A DNA stretch of 64,000 nucleotides from Corynebacterium lizhenjunii (GCF_011038655.2 NZ_CP064954.1:124001-188000), one strand, 5' to 3'; counted from the stretch's first letter, positions 1 through 8,638 are shown. Translations and numbers: made by a program. Notes: a model not told the origin generated them from the letters alone.

Positions 1-417
1 GTGCGGAATCCCCAGCTCATGGCACGCCCAGGAGCACAGGTAGCGGGCGGGAAAATTATCGGTCCCATCCAGCAGGACGTCGGCCTCACGCAGGTGCTCC
101 AGCGCGGTGGCGGCCTCCAAACGGCCAAGGCACACCACCTCCACCTCCGGGTTGAGCTGGGCAATGGTCGCCGCTGCCGACTCAGCCTTGCCCGTACCCA
201 CGGCAGCAGTAGTGTGCACTACCTGGCGCTGCAGGTTCGACAGCGACACCGTGTCATCATCAAAGAGCAAGAGCTTGCCGATGCCCGCCCCCGCCAGGTA
301 CAGCAGCGCCGGGGACCCCAGCCCGCCAGCACCGATGACGGCCACGGTTGCGCGCCGCAGTTTCTCCTGGCCTTCCTCACCCCACAGGGCCTCTTGCCTG
401 GCGTAGCGGATGCTCAT
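1..417 (-). CDS. moeB: MoeB/ThiF-family adenylyltransferase (3' end beyond window)
   Basis: Adenylates the C-terminal Gly-Gly of MoaD (or ThiS-like proteins) so that sulfur can be loaded for molybdopterin synthesis. The protein begins MSIRYARQEALWG and shows the ThiF/MoeB Rossmann nucleotide-binding motif GAGGLGSP near residue 31, then the conserved NLQRQV stretch and DGTDNFPARYL. Only 139 codons are visible; the C-terminal part, where the zinc cysteines (and in some actinobacteria a rhodanese domain) would lie, is outside the window. The start codon overlaps the moaE stop (ATGA), indicating translational coupling in a moeA-mog-moaE-moeB operon. Family assignment is secure; MoeB versus a ThiF-like role is inferred from the operon. 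Confidence 0.9.
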   Translation of the reverse strand, partial: MSIRYARQEALWGEEGQEKLRRATVAVIGAGGLGSPALLYLAGAGIGKLLLFDDDTVSLSNLQRQVVHTTAAVGTGKAESAAATIAQLNPEVEVVCLGRLEAATALEHLREADVLLDGTDNFPARYLCSWACHELGIPH

Positions 418-947
418 TCCAATCCCACCCAGGTGCTGGCGCCATCGCTGTGGTGCTGTTCTTTCCAGATGGGGACTTCGGCCTTGACGCGATCAGCAAG
501 TTCTGCGGCAGCGGCAAAGGCATCGCCGCGGTGGGCAGCAGCCGCAATGACCACGAAGGCGCTCTCACCCACGCGCAGGGCCCCAGTACGGTGCGCGCAC
601 CACAGGCGGGTGCGTGGATGGGCGGCACTGACCTCCGCTGCTACTCGGGCGATTTCGGCTCCCGCACTCGGGTGGGCGGTGTATTCCAGCAGCTCCACGC
701 CGCCGCGCCCGGCATCGTGGTCGCGTACGATGCCGTCGAAGGTCACCACTGCCCCCATCGCCGGGGTGGTCACAGTGGGCACCACCGCTGCGATGTCGAG
801 GGGATCGGCGCTCATGTGGGCGCCCAACACTTTGCCCACCTGGGCTGCAACATAGTCCGGGTCAGCAGCGGCGGGCTGGCTGGCAGGCTGGCCAGGGTGG
901 TGGCCGCTGTGGCCGCTGGGCTGGCCGCAACCAGAATTAGTGCTCAT
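414..947 (-). CDS. moaE: Molybdopterin synthase catalytic subunit MoaE
   Basis: Large subunit of molybdopterin synthase, which with MoaD converts cyclic pyranopterin monophosphate to molybdopterin. Family hallmarks are GAVVTFDGIVRDHD near residue 66, the RVGESAFVV stretch, HRGDAFAAAAELADRVKAEVPIWK and a C-terminal WVGLE. I chose the ATG at 947 because GGAAGG lies just upstream; a start 7 codons earlier is possible. The first 40 residues are Gly/Gln/Pro-rich (GQPSGHSGHHPGQPASQP) and look like a disordered extension not typical of the family. The start overlaps the mog stop by 11 bp and the end overlaps moeB by 4 bp. Confidence 0.92.
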   Translation of the reverse strand: MSTNSGCGQPSGHSGHHPGQPASQPAAADPDYVAAQVGKVLGAHMSADPLDIAAVVPTVTTPAMGAVVTFDGIVRDHDAGRGGVELLEYTAHPSAGAEIARVAAEVSAAHPRTRLWCAHRTGALRVGESAFVVIAAAAHRGDAFAAAAELADRVKAEVPIWKEQHHSDGASTWVGLE

Positions 948-1413
948 GGTTTCCTTCCAGAGAGGCAATGATGTGTTCTAGTACCGGCTCCAACACCGCG
1001 CAGCCGTCGCGGACCCCGCCGGTGGAACCGGGCAGCGTGATCGCAAAGGTGGTGTCAGTGACTCCGGCGATTATGCGCGAGACTGCCGCCGTAGGCACCC
1101 CCGCCGAGTGTGTATAAAAGGCCTGCGCCAGCCCGGGTAGCTCGCGGTCGAGGTGGGCGGCGACGGCTTCGACGGTGCGATCATCGGCAGTAATGCCCGT
1201 GCCCCCGGAGGTCACAATCACCGCGGGGCGTTCGGCAAAGGCTTGGTCCACCGCCGCGGCGATCTCGGCATCCGGCACCACGCGGGCGGCCTCCACCGTA
1301 AAGCCTTGGGCGCGCAAAAACTCCACGGCAATAGGCCCGGAGCGGTCCGCGTAGATACCCGCGGCAGCCCGCGTGGAGGCCACGATAACAATGGCAGTAC
1401 GGTTACGGGTCAT
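937..1413 (-). CDS. mog: Molybdopterin adenylyltransferase/MoaB-Mog family protein
   Basis: Adenylates molybdopterin before molybdate insertion, or is the closely related MoaB. The 158-residue protein has the MoCF-domain signature VTSGGTGITADDRTVEAV near residues 66-85 and a second conserved loop LPGSTGGVRDG. Length is normal for the stand-alone family. The start ATG overlaps the moeA stop (ATGA) and its end overlaps moaE, so it sits in the middle of the Mo-cofactor operon. Mog and MoaB cannot be separated by eye. Confidence 0.88.
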   Translation of the reverse strand: MTRNRTAIVIVASTRAAAGIYADRSGPIAVEFLRAQGFTVEAARVVPDAEIAAAVDQAFAERPAVIVTSGGTGITADDRTVEAVAAHLDRELPGLAQAFYTHSAGVPTAAVSRIIAGVTDTTFAITLPGSTGGVRDGCAVLEPVLEHIIASLEGNHEH

Positions 1414-2633
1414 AGGGGGAACACCTCCACTATATCGCCTGGGGACAAAGACGCCCCGGCGGGAATGCGCACCAGAGCAGTGGCGCGTATGGCCTGGGCC
1501 AGCAGGTGAGACCCCGCGCCGGCTAATACTTCTGCCTGCATGCAGCCCTCCGGGGAGCAGGACACCACCGCGCGGCGGAATTGCTCGCGCCCATCCAAGC
1601 CCTGGACCCCGGTGGTCAGGCGTGCCCAGTGGGTCTGCGGCACTCGCCCCAGCACCGGCGCCACGTAAAGCCGGAAACTCACCAGCGTGGAGACCGGGTT
1701 GCCCGGCAAGCACAACACCGGTACCCCGTCCAGCTGGGAAATCCCCTGCGGCCCGCCTGGCTGCTGCGCCACATGCCCAAACCAGCCGTCTTTGTCCAAG
1801 ATTTGGCGCACCACCTCGAACTTGCCGTGCGAAATTCCCCCGGAGGTCACAATCGCATCAGGCCCATGCTGCCGCACCGCCGCCTCCAAGGCAGCGCGCA
1901 GCGCCGCCGGGTCATCGTTAGTGCGCAGAAAGCCCACAATTTCTATGCCGTACTCCCGCGCCATGGCCGCGAGCATTGGCGCATTCGAGTCAGGAATCTG
2001 CGCCTGCCCCAGCGCGCCGCCGCCAGCATTCCCCTCGCCGTCGGCCGCGATCGACCGCCTGTTGGACTCAATTGGTCCGTCGCCAGCAATCTCCGCGCCG
2101 CCGGTGACAACCAGGATGCGCGCCGGGGCATAGACTGCAACCTCAGCTATGCCTTGGGCCGCTAGCGTGCCGATACCCGCCGCGCTCAACCGCGTGCCCT
2201 CCTCCAGCACACTGGTGCCCGCGGCTACATCGGACCCCGCCCGGCGAATGTAGCGCCCAGCCGGAACTTCTGGTACCCGGACTGTCTCGCCAGCAGCAAC
2301 AAAGTGCGGGGGATCGCAGTCTTCCACCGGGACAATGGCCACGGTACCGGGCGGAACCATAGCGCCTGTCATAATCGGCGTGGCCACCCCGCTGGCAATC
2401 GGCTGCGGGGTATTGCCTGCGGCAACCGTGGCACCCACGTGCAACGTGGCGCTAGCAGCAGAGGCCAGGGCGTAGCCATCCATCTGCGAATTATCAAAAC
2501 GCGGCTGGTCGTAGCGGGCGGTGACGCTGTGCGCCAGCACCATGCCGCAGGAACTATCAACGCTGCGGGTGACCACCGCGGGCGTCCCTACCGTCGCGCG
2601 GACGGCCTGCAGGTGTTCCTCATACGTGCGCAT
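1410..2633 (-). CDS. moeA: Molybdopterin molybdenumtransferase MoeA
   Basis: Inserts molybdate into adenylylated molybdopterin. The 407-residue protein starts MRTYEEHLQAVRATV, with AAAGGAGCT as a strong ribosome-binding site. The domain order is typical: N-terminal substrate region with DNSQMDGYAL, MTGAMVPPGT and VEDCD; the central MoCF domain with VTGGAEI, VTSGGISHGKFEVV and LPGNPVSTLVSFRLYV; and a C-terminal beta-barrel. It is the first gene of the minus-strand operon and is divergent from moaD across about 110 bp that carries a copy of the 16-bp recurrent motif. Confidence 0.95.
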   Translation of the reverse strand: MRTYEEHLQAVRATVGTPAVVTRSVDSSCGMVLAHSVTARYDQPRFDNSQMDGYALASAASATLHVGATVAAGNTPQPIASGVATPIMTGAMVPPGTVAIVPVEDCDPPHFVAAGETVRVPEVPAGRYIRRAGSDVAAGTSVLEEGTRLSAAGIGTLAAQGIAEVAVYAPARILVVTGGAEIAGDGPIESNRRSIAADGEGNAGGGALGQAQIPDSNAPMLAAMAREYGIEIVGFLRTNDDPAALRAALEAAVRQHGPDAIVTSGGISHGKFEVVRQILDKDGWFGHVAQQPGGPQGISQLDGVPVLCLPGNPVSTLVSFRLYVAPVLGRVPQTHWARLTTGVQGLDGREQFRRAVVSCSPEGCMQAEVLAGAGSHLLAQAIRATALVRIPAGASLSPGDIVEVFPL

Positions 2634-2700
2634 GCAAGCTCCTTTAGACAACAAACCCTGCCCCAGTGTAGGCCTGTGGCAGCAGGGGTGCGGGAGGGGA

Positions 2701-2716
2701 GGGGGCATCGGCAAGC
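2701..2716 (-). repeat. Copy of recurrent motif GCTTGCCGATGCCCCC (intergenic)
   Basis: Exact copy of the 16-mer, read on the minus strand, in the moeA-moaD divergent spacer. The 12-mer core TGCCGATGCCCC occurs 12 times in the window. Plus orientation: 8626, 17518, 43126, 52226, 60566. Minus orientation: 2702, 15054, 32307, 35935, 44471, 50751, 61766. It sits in intergenic DNA and in the coding sequence of unrelated genes. Confidence 0.8.
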
Positions 2717-2747
2717 TATGGCGTGGGGCAGTGGCATAGTGGAACCC

Positions 2748-3011
2748 ATGCTTGATGTTCACTATTTTGCCGCCGCCCGGCAGGCTGCGGGCACGGCTGG
2801 GGAGTCCGTGGAGGTGCCAGCAGGGGCCACGCTTGCCGATGCCCTCGCCACCCTGCGCGCCACCCACTCCGGCACCACAGCCGCGGGTATGTCCTTTGCG
2901 CAGGTGCTGGAGCAGTGCAGCTTCTTGGTTGATGGGAGGAATGCGCAGCCGCAGGACTTACTGGCCGGGGCGCAGCGGCTGGACATCCTGCCGCCTTTTG
3001 CCGGTGGTTAG
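2748..3011 (+). CDS. moaD: MoaD-type sulfur carrier, molybdopterin synthase small subunit
   Basis: Small ubiquitin-like subunit of molybdopterin synthase that carries the thiocarboxylate on its C-terminal glycine. The 87-residue protein (MLDVHYFAAARQAAG) ends LDILPPFAGG, the canonical MoaD Gly-Gly tail. It is transcribed away from moeA. Its stop codon overlaps the stop of the convergent membrane-protein gene by three bases. Codons for the TLADALATL stretch contain a near copy of the recurrent 16-bp motif at 2831. Confidence 0.9.
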   Translation: MLDVHYFAAARQAAGTAGESVEVPAGATLADALATLRATHSGTTAAGMSFAQVLEQCSFLVDGRNAQPQDLLAGAQRLDILPPFAGG

Positions 3012-3448
3012 CCGCGCACCCGCAGCGGGGAGGTGAAGAAATTCACCACAGAGCTAGCCAGGCCCAGCACGATAGCACCGAAGATAGCGGCCCACCAGCC
3101 ATCGATGGTGAATTGGCCCAGGTTGGTGAGCAGGTGGGTGAAGATGAACTCGCTTATTAGCAGCAGCGCGCCGTTAATCACGATGGAAAACAGGCCCAGC
3201 GTCAGGCACGTCAGCGGTGCGCCGAGCACCCGCAGAACCGGGGCAATGAAGGCATTGACAGCCACTATAACGGCGGCCACGGCCAGGAAAGTCGGCGAGG
3301 ACGCAGGCTCTGCGGTCGCGCCAATTCCCGGCTGACCGGGCTCCAGGGGAGCAGGGGTGATAGTGATGCCCGGCACCAGGCTCACCGTCACCCACAGCGC
3401 AATGGCGATGGCCAGCACCTGGAGCAAAAGATTCCACAGAAAACGCAT
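3008..3448 (-). CDS. Phage holin family (DUF360-type) small membrane protein
   Basis: A 146-residue integral membrane protein with about four hydrophobic segments: residues near 3-27, 62-82, 85-108 and 118-138. The pattern NAFIAPVLRVLGAPLTCLTLGLFSIVINGALLL followed by GWWAAIFGAIVLG resembles the widespread mycobacterial/corynebacterial 'phage holin family' proteins. Function is unknown and no lysis role is implied. An Ala/Pro/Gly-rich extracytoplasmic loop lies between helices 1 and 2. The start ATG at 3448 was chosen to match the hydrophobic first helix. The gene lies between an aminotransferase gene and moaD, tail to tail with moaD. Confidence 0.75.
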   Translation of the reverse strand: MRFLWNLLLQVLAIAIALWVTVSLVPGITITPAPLEPGQPGIGATAEPASSPTFLAVAAVIVAVNAFIAPVLRVLGAPLTCLTLGLFSIVINGALLLISEFIFTHLLTNLGQFTIDGWWAAIFGAIVLGLASSVVNFFTSPLRVRG

Positions 3449-3458
3449 GGCCGCCAGC

Positions 3459-4499
3459 CTACCCGCCAGCAACGGGAAGCGGCGCGGCCGAGACCTTCTC
3501 CCACGCGGCTAGCAAACGCTCGGATTCCTCCTTAGTAGTCACCGTGATCCGGATGCCCTCTGGGAAGCTACGCACCAGCACCCCCTCCTGCGCTAAGGCC
3601 TGGGCTAAGTCTGGCTGTGCCCCCGGCAACCACACGAAGTTCGCCTCCGAAGGCAAGGCACCCAACGCCGCGGCGACGGGGCCGCGCTGGGCTACGGTGG
3701 CATCGGCACGCTGGGCAAGCTCATCTTGTGCGGCTAAGGATGCCACAGCTGCCGCCTGGGCCACAGAACTAATAGAGAAAGGAATGGCCACCTTGTTCAT
3801 CGCCGCAATGAGCTCCGCAGGGCCAAAGGCATAACCCACCCGCAGGCCCGCTAGCCCATAGGCCTTGGAGAAAGTGCGCAAGCCCACCACGTTGGGGTAG
3901 TCCTGCACAGCCTGCGTGGCCACCGGCGTGTCCGCGGTGCGCACGTATTCAAAGTAGGCCTCATCCAAAGCCACCACCACATGCGCCGGGACGCGCTCCA
4001 TAAAAGCGGCAAACTCCGCGCGCGTGACCGTGGTGCCGGTGGGATTATTGGGATTGCAGACGAAGACCACGCGCGTGCGATCCGTAATGGCCCCGGCCAG
4101 CGCGGGCAAGTCCACTCCGTGGTCACGCAGCGGCACCGGCACCGGGGTAGCGCCGTGGACCTGGGCGAAGATGGGGTAGGCCTCAAAGGAACGCCAGGGA
4201 AAGACCACCTCATCGCCTTGCGCGCAGGTAGCCTGAATGAGCTGCTGGCACAGGGCTGAGGAACCCGTGCCGACGGCCACCTGCTCACACTCTAGACCCA
4301 GGTGGTCGGCCAAAGCAGTGCGCAATTCCACCGCAGCCATGTCCGGATACCGGTGAGCAGTGGCGGCGGCCTTAGTTGCGGCCTCTACCGCTGCTGGCAG
4401 CGGCGGGACCGCAGACTCATTGGAGGACAACTTCAGCGCGTCCTCCTGGCGCTTACCCGGAACGTAGGCGGGCAGGGACTCAAGATCTGGGCGTATCAT
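3459..4499 (-). CDS. PLP-dependent histidinol-phosphate/aromatic aminotransferase family
   Basis: Class I/II PLP aminotransferase of 346 residues, starting MIRPDLESLPAYVPG. Visible motifs are LSSNESAVPPLP, the VGTGSSALCQQL cofactor loop, VFVCNPNNPTG, LDEAYFEY (Asp/Tyr contacting PLP) and the Schiff-base lysine region RTFSKAYGLAGLRVGY; it ends with the substrate arginine region IRITV. In corynebacteria such HisC-like proteins at this location act as aromatic (phenylalanine) aminotransferases or HisC paralogues. The exact substrate is not determinable here. It lies upstream of and opposite to tRNA-Ser. Confidence 0.88.
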   Translation of the reverse strand: MIRPDLESLPAYVPGKRQEDALKLSSNESAVPPLPAAVEAATKAAATAHRYPDMAAVELRTALADHLGLECEQVAVGTGSSALCQQLIQATCAQGDEVVFPWRSFEAYPIFAQVHGATPVPVPLRDHGVDLPALAGAITDRTRVVFVCNPNNPTGTTVTRAEFAAFMERVPAHVVVALDEAYFEYVRTADTPVATQAVQDYPNVVGLRTFSKAYGLAGLRVGYAFGPAELIAAMNKVAIPFSISSVAQAAAVASLAAQDELAQRADATVAQRGPVAAALGALPSEANFVWLPGAQPDLAQALAQEGVLVRSFPEGIRITVTTKEESERLLAAWEKVSAAPLPVAGG

Positions 4500-4589
4500 T
4501 TCTCCAACCCTAGTTGCCCTGCCCCCAGTTTTGTCAGCCGCCCGGGTACTCAGGTAGAATCGCTGCAGGCTTGCCTCGTGCAGCCATAT

Positions 4590-4678
4590 GGAGACGTGCC
4601 AGAGCGGCCGAATGGGGCTCCCTGCTAAGGAGTTGACTTGTTTGCGCAGGTCCGGAGGTTCAAATCCTCTCGTCTCCG
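4590..4678 (+). tRNA. tRNA-Ser (anticodon GCT)
   Basis: Cloverleaf with acceptor GGAGACG pairing CGTCTCC, a long variable arm typical of serine, T-loop GGTTCAAATCC and anticodon loop CTGCTAA, giving anticodon GCT at 4624-4626. CCA is not fully encoded. Confidence 0.95.
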
Positions 4679-4690
4679 CAAAGTGCAATT

Positions 4691-4718
4691 CCCCTGGTCA
4701 TTATTGACCGGGGGTTTT
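4691..4718 (+). terminator. Rho-independent terminator after tRNA-Ser
   Basis: A 10-bp stem (CCCCTGGTCA against TGACCGGGGG, one G-T pair), a TTAT loop and a following TTTT run, 13 bp after the tRNA. Confidence 0.88.
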
Positions 4719-5451
4719 GCTATATCTGCGCTGGTTAGCGGCGTGCTACTATATTGCCACAGGTGGCCCCCAATAATTGCCCATTAGACGCAGTTGCTGC
4801 GTACCGATAACGTACCGGCGACGTTCCGGAACGGTGGTTTTAGGGTGGTGGTGGTTTTTGGATGGCTGGTGCATTTTCGGCGCGGAAGGCATCAAATTTT
4901 GCAAAATCGGGGGCCTTCCGCGCAGAAAACGGGTCACCACACCATGACTCCACAATTATGGCCGGAGACCGATGGGCGCGCTCATCAGCGTGAGGATTGT
5001 AGTCCAGCTGGGGGGCGAGTTTCGAGCCTAATGGTGGACTTTTGGTGGTGGGGCAGGTATCGTTAGTAAGCACAACCGGTGACAAGTCCCCCAGGGGGGG
5101 ACTTCCCTACCTGATAGTAGGGATAGCCGGTTCCTTACGGACTTCCCCACGGTAGGAACCGAGTCGCCTCATGTGGTTCTATGCAGTGTGGGTACCATGT
5201 ACACCGTTTTCCCTCGAGATGTCTTTGGACAGCCCATAAGTCATTGTCTATTCCTTTCTTGCTGCGGGGCTATGTGAGGCGGGTCCTGGTCGGGCTGTGC
5301 GTACGCGTCAGACATCAAGCCCCGGTTGGGAGTTAGCTTAGCCCCGTTCGAGCGGCCCTAGGAGAAAAGGGTGTGGGGACATTAACACAACGGCGCCTAA
5401 GTTTCGTACTATGAATGAGTTGGGCGCTTCCTGGTGCGCAAAGGAGCTGGG
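4719..5451. other. Long gene-poor spacer before mgtE
   Basis: About 730 bp without a convincing gene. Short open frames on both strands have no homology I recognise and no good ribosome-binding sites. It holds a palindromic repeat (4867-4939) and, at 5100-5160, nested small inverted repeats (CCCTAC/GTAGGG and GGTTCCT/AGGAACC). The last 250 bp before mgtE could be a structured leader, but I do not recognise an M-box or other named riboswitch in it. Confidence 0.5.
4867..4939 (+). repeat. Palindromic dispersed repeat, copy A
   Basis: Imperfect palindrome. The outer ends TGGTG and CACCA are inverted. Inner arms CGGCGCGGAAGG and CCTTCCGCGCAG flank an AT-rich centre with ATTTTGCAAAAT. A second copy lies in opposite orientation at 39407-39484 and matches nearly base for base apart from a 6-bp insertion at the centre. 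It is MITE- or REP-like; no transposase is inside. Confidence 0.75.
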
Positions 5452-6855
5452 GTGCGCGAAGCTAGTAAAGGCGGTGATGGCAACGTGATGGAACCAAAGA
5501 CCTACGTGGAGGCTTCTGTCGAATTAGAACGGATTCTGCGCAGTGAGGGCCAATTGGCCCCGCAGCGGGCGCAGGAAGTGCAGAACCTGGCGGTGCAGTT
5601 GCCATTGCGTGAACTCATCGCCTTGGTGGAACGCTGTAATTCTGTGCGGGCGGCGTTGTTGCTGCGATTGTTGCCGCGGGAGCTATCCATCGCGGTCTTT
5701 GATGCGCTGGACTTCGCGCAGCAGGCAGACCTTATCGATGAACTGGGCAACCAGGATGTCTTTGAATACTTCGACGCCCTGGAGCCGGAAGACCGTGTGT
5801 CGCTGTTGGATGAGCTCCCGGCGGAGATTGCAGACCGGCTGCTGCGTTCGCTGGATAAACCTGACCGGGATATTACGGGGGTGGTGCTGGGCTATAGCAA
5901 GGGCTCAGTGGGTCGCCGTATGTCCCCGGAGGTGCCGGACTTGTACCCGGAGATGACTGCGGGTGAGGCCATGGCGCGTTTGAAGGAAACGGCGGCAGAC
6001 TTGGAGACCATTTATACGCTGCCTATTGTGCGCAAGGACCGCCGGCTGGTGGGCGTGGTCAGCTTCCGGGAGGTCTTCCAGGCTAAGGATGATGCCCTGC
6101 TGGGGGATCTGATGAAGGAGGCTGTTTATGCAATGGCCAACGCGGACGCGGAGGAGACCGCGCGTTGGTTCTTGCCGTTGGATATTTTGGCGTTGCCGGT
6201 GGTGGATGAGTCGCAGCGGCTGGTGGGCCTGCTGATGTGGGATGACGCCATCGACATTGTGGAAGAGGCAGACTCTGAGGACAGTGCGCGTTCTGGTGGT
6301 GCGGAGGCGCTGCAGCAGCCGTATATGTCCACGCCGCTGCTGAAGCTGGTGCGCTCGCGCATTGTCTGGCTGTTGGTGCTCGCACTCTCGGCGCTACTCA
6401 CCGTGCAGGTGCTGTCCGTCTTTGAGGACACTCTGGCAGCGGCCGTGGTGCTCTCCCTATTTATTCCGCTGCTGACGGGCACCGGAGGTAATACGGGCAA
6501 CCAGGCGGCTACGACAGTCACGCGTGCGTTGGCGTTGGGCGATATACGTAAGAATGACCTCGGTTCGGTTATGTGGCGCGAGCTGCGCGTGGGCATGTTG
6601 CTGGGCGCGGTACTGGGTGGTTTGGGCTTTGTGCTGGCCTCTGTGGTCTATGGCTTAAGCATTGGTCTAGTCATTGGCTCCACTTTGTTTTTGGTCTGTT
6701 CCATGTCGGCGACGGTGGGCGGGGCCATGCCGCTGATTGCTAAGGCAGTGGGCGCGGACCCGGCGGTATTTTCTAATCCGTTTATTTCCACGTTCTGTGA
6801 TGCGACGGGCCTGATTATTTACTTCCTGATCGCTAAGACGGTATTGGGCCTCTAG
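5452..6855 (+). CDS. mgtE: Magnesium transporter MgtE
   Basis: Mg2+ channel/transporter. The cytoplasmic N domain (about residues 1-130) has the superhelical repeats LLRLLPRELSIAVFDAL and FDALEPEDRVSLLDELP. A CBS-domain pair follows (about 135-260, including VVSFREVFQA and LPVVDESQRLVGLLMWDDA). The C-terminal membrane domain has about five helices. The MgtE pore signature GTGGNTGNQAATTVTRALALGD is present, interrupted here only for length. I chose GTG 5452 because AAAGGAG lies 5 bp upstream; starts at 5434, 5485 and 5488 are possible. The neighbour is dccT, as in C. glutamicum. Confidence 0.93.
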   Translation: MREASKGGDGNVMEPKTYVEASVELERILRSEGQLAPQRAQEVQNLAVQLPLRELIALVERCNSVRAALLLRLLPRELSIAVFDALDFAQQADLIDELGNQDVFEYFDALEPEDRVSLLDELPAEIADRLLRSLDKPDRDITGVVLGYSKGSVGRRMSPEVPDLYPEMTAGEAMARLKETAADLETIYTLPIVRKDRRLVGVVSFREVFQAKDDALLGDLMKEAVYAMANADAEETARWFLPLDILALPVVDESQRLVGLLMWDDAIDIVEEADSEDSARSGGAEALQQPYMSTPLLKLVRSRIVWLLVLALSALLTVQVLSVFEDTLAAAVVLSLFIPLLTGTGGNTGNQAATTVTRALALGDIRKNDLGSVMWRELRVGMLLGAVLGGLGFVLASVVYGLSIGLVIGSTLFLVCSMSATVGGAMPLIAKAVGADPAVFSNPFISTFCDATGLIIYFLIAKTVLGL

Positions 6856-6933
6856 CGGGGGTAATGGGGGAAATTCATTGTGGAAAAACCCTGAGGTACG
6901 GGTAGAGTTCTTGCGTACCCCGTATGCAGTAAT

Positions 6934-6948
6934 GTGAATAACATTCAC
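6934..6948. promoter_or_regulatory. Palindrome GTGAAT-AAC-ATTCAC upstream of dccT
   Basis: A 15-bp inverted repeat about 47 bp upstream of the dccT start codon. It resembles a CRP/GlxR-type half-site arrangement (TGTGA ... TCAC) but with a spacer one base too long, so the regulator is uncertain. Confidence 0.45.
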
Positions 6949-6994
6949 TGTTGTTTTGGGTGCGGGTAACTCTGAGAACGAAGGAGACGTGCGG

Positions 6995-8569
6995 ATGAGC
7001 ACCCCCATTACTCACCAATCCACTGCGCACACGGAAGGTGAAGATGACCACGGCGTGAAGGCCGCCGAGTGGCGCCGCCAGCTCATTGGCCTGTTTACTG
7101 GCCTGGCCCTGGCCTTGCTGGTGTGGTTTATCTTCCCGGCAGACGCAGTAGATACCGTTATGCAGTCCTCCGGTGCGAAGGAGGGCGCCGAATATACTCA
7201 CGGTGCGCTGCGTGCGGTGGCTGCCGTGGTCATTCTCATGGGCGTGTGGTGGATGACGGAAGCGATCCCCCTGGCGGCCACCGCGCTGTTGCCGTTGGCT
7301 ATTTTCCCTTTGGCGGGGGTGGGCACCATTAAAGAGGTCGGCTCGCCTTACGCCTCGGCCACCATTTTCTTGTTCATGGGCGGCTTCCTCATCGCCCTGG
7401 CCCTGCAGCGCTGGAACCTGCACCGCCGCATGGCCTTGGCCGTGGTCAACATTGTGGGCACTTCGCCTAAGCGCCTTATCCTCGGATTCATGCTGGCCAC
7501 GGGCTTTTTGTCCATGTGGGTGTCCAACACGGCTACCGCGGTGGTCATGTTGCCCATCGGTACTTCGGTGCTGGCGCTGACTGCGGACACCGTCGGTGGC
7601 ATGAAGAACCAGAAGAAGTTCGCCACCGCGCTGATGTTGGGCATTGCCTACGCGGCCTCCATCGGCTCCCTGGGCACCTTGATTGGTACCCCGCCAAACG
7701 CCTTGCTCAAGGGCTACATGGAAGAGTCTCACGGCATCGTCATTGGTTTTGGCGAGTGGATGCTGGTGGGCATGCCGCTGGCGGTAATCTTCCTGGTTAT
7801 CGCCTGGGTCTTGCTGATTGCCATCTTCAAGCCGGAGATGGACCAAATCCCGGGCGGCAAGGAGCTCATCCGTAAGGAAATCGACGCCCTTGGCCCGTGG
7901 ACTGGCCCGCAGGTCATCACCGGCATCATCTTCCTGGGCGCTGCGGTGGCCTGGGTGGCGCTGCCATTCGTCTTGGATAAGTCCTCTGGTTATGACGATG
8001 CCATCGTGGGCATCATCGCCGGCCTGTTGCTCTTCATTATCCCGGCGGATGCCAAGCACGGCACCCGCCTGCTGGATTGGAAGACGGCCAATGAGATGCC
8101 GTGGGACGTCCTGCTGCTCTTCGGCGGCGGCCTGTCCCTGTCGGCCATGTTCAACACTTCTGGTCTGTCCCTGTGGATTGGTGAGATGGCTAAGGGCCTG
8201 GGCTCGCTGCCCACCATCCTGCTGGTGGCTGCGGTGGCCTTGATGGTGCTGTTCCTGACGGAAATCACCTCGAATACCGCTACGGCGGCGACCTTCCTGC
8301 CAATCATGGGCGGTGTGGCTGTGGGTATTGGCCTCACCGACAGCGGCGACATCAACGTCATGCTGCTTACCGTCCCGGTTGCTCTGGCAGCCACCTGCGC
8401 CTTCATGCTGCCAGTGGCCACCCCGCCCAACGCCATCGCTTACGGCTCCGGACATGTGCGCATTGGCGATATGATCAAGGGCGGCATTTGGCTCAATGTC
8501 ATTGGCACCGTGCTGATTACCTTGACGGTCTACTTGCTGGCCGTGCCTGTCTTTGGTTTGGTTCTCTAG
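6995..8569 (+). CDS. dccT: DASS-family sodium/dicarboxylate symporter (DccT-like)
   Basis: Imports C4-dicarboxylates such as succinate, fumarate and malate with sodium; SLC13/DASS family. The 524-residue protein has about 11-12 membrane helices and both SNT signature motifs: WVSNTATAVVMLPIG near residues 183-197, and TEITSNTATAATFLPIMGG in the second half. It also carries the family C-terminal pattern LPVATPPNAIAYGSGHVRIGDMIKGG. Start at 6995 with AAGGAG 8 bp upstream. Placement directly after mgtE matches the C. glutamicum dccT locus. Exact substrate is inferred. Confidence 0.9.
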   Translation: MSTPITHQSTAHTEGEDDHGVKAAEWRRQLIGLFTGLALALLVWFIFPADAVDTVMQSSGAKEGAEYTHGALRAVAAVVILMGVWWMTEAIPLAATALLPLAIFPLAGVGTIKEVGSPYASATIFLFMGGFLIALALQRWNLHRRMALAVVNIVGTSPKRLILGFMLATGFLSMWVSNTATAVVMLPIGTSVLALTADTVGGMKNQKKFATALMLGIAYAASIGSLGTLIGTPPNALLKGYMEESHGIVIGFGEWMLVGMPLAVIFLVIAWVLLIAIFKPEMDQIPGGKELIRKEIDALGPWTGPQVITGIIFLGAAVAWVALPFVLDKSSGYDDAIVGIIAGLLLFIIPADAKHGTRLLDWKTANEMPWDVLLLFGGGLSLSAMFNTSGLSLWIGEMAKGLGSLPTILLVAAVALMVLFLTEITSNTATAATFLPIMGGVAVGIGLTDSGDINVMLLTVPVALAATCAFMLPVATPPNAIAYGSGHVRIGDMIKGGIWLNVIGTVLITLTVYLLAVPVFGLVL

Positions 8570-8585
8570 GCCTGCCAGCCCCACT

Positions 8586-8613
8586 CACCCCAGTCCTGTG
8601 GCTGGGGTGTTGT
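8586..8613 (+). terminator. Terminator-like hairpin after dccT
   Basis: Stem CACCCCAG (8586-8593) pairs with CTGGGGTG (8602-8609) around an 8-nt loop, followed by TTGTG and CTTT. The U-run is weak. Confidence 0.6.
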
Positions 8614-8622
8614 GCTTTCATA

Positions 8623-8638
8623 GCTTGCCGATGCCCCC
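8623..8638 (+). repeat. Copy of recurrent motif GCTTGCCGATGCCCCC (intergenic)
   Basis: Exact 16-mer on the plus strand between the dccT terminator and tRNA-Arg, followed by a pyrimidine-rich tail CTCCTCTCC. See the entry at 2701 for all positions. Confidence 0.8.

Noticed and set aside
5090..5450. Possible magnesium riboswitch (M-box) upstream of mgtE
   Set aside because: Some small inverted repeats exist, but I could not find the conserved M-box blocks. It remains only an unassigned spacer.
6875..8584. 569-codon open frame antisense to dccT, and similar long frames antisense to dnaX (42164-43801) and leuA (56499-58451)
   Set aside because: Their sequence is the mirror of strongly biased GC-rich codons of real genes; they are His/Gln/Arg- or Gly/Val-rich, with no recognisable domains, and lie wholly within well-supported genes.
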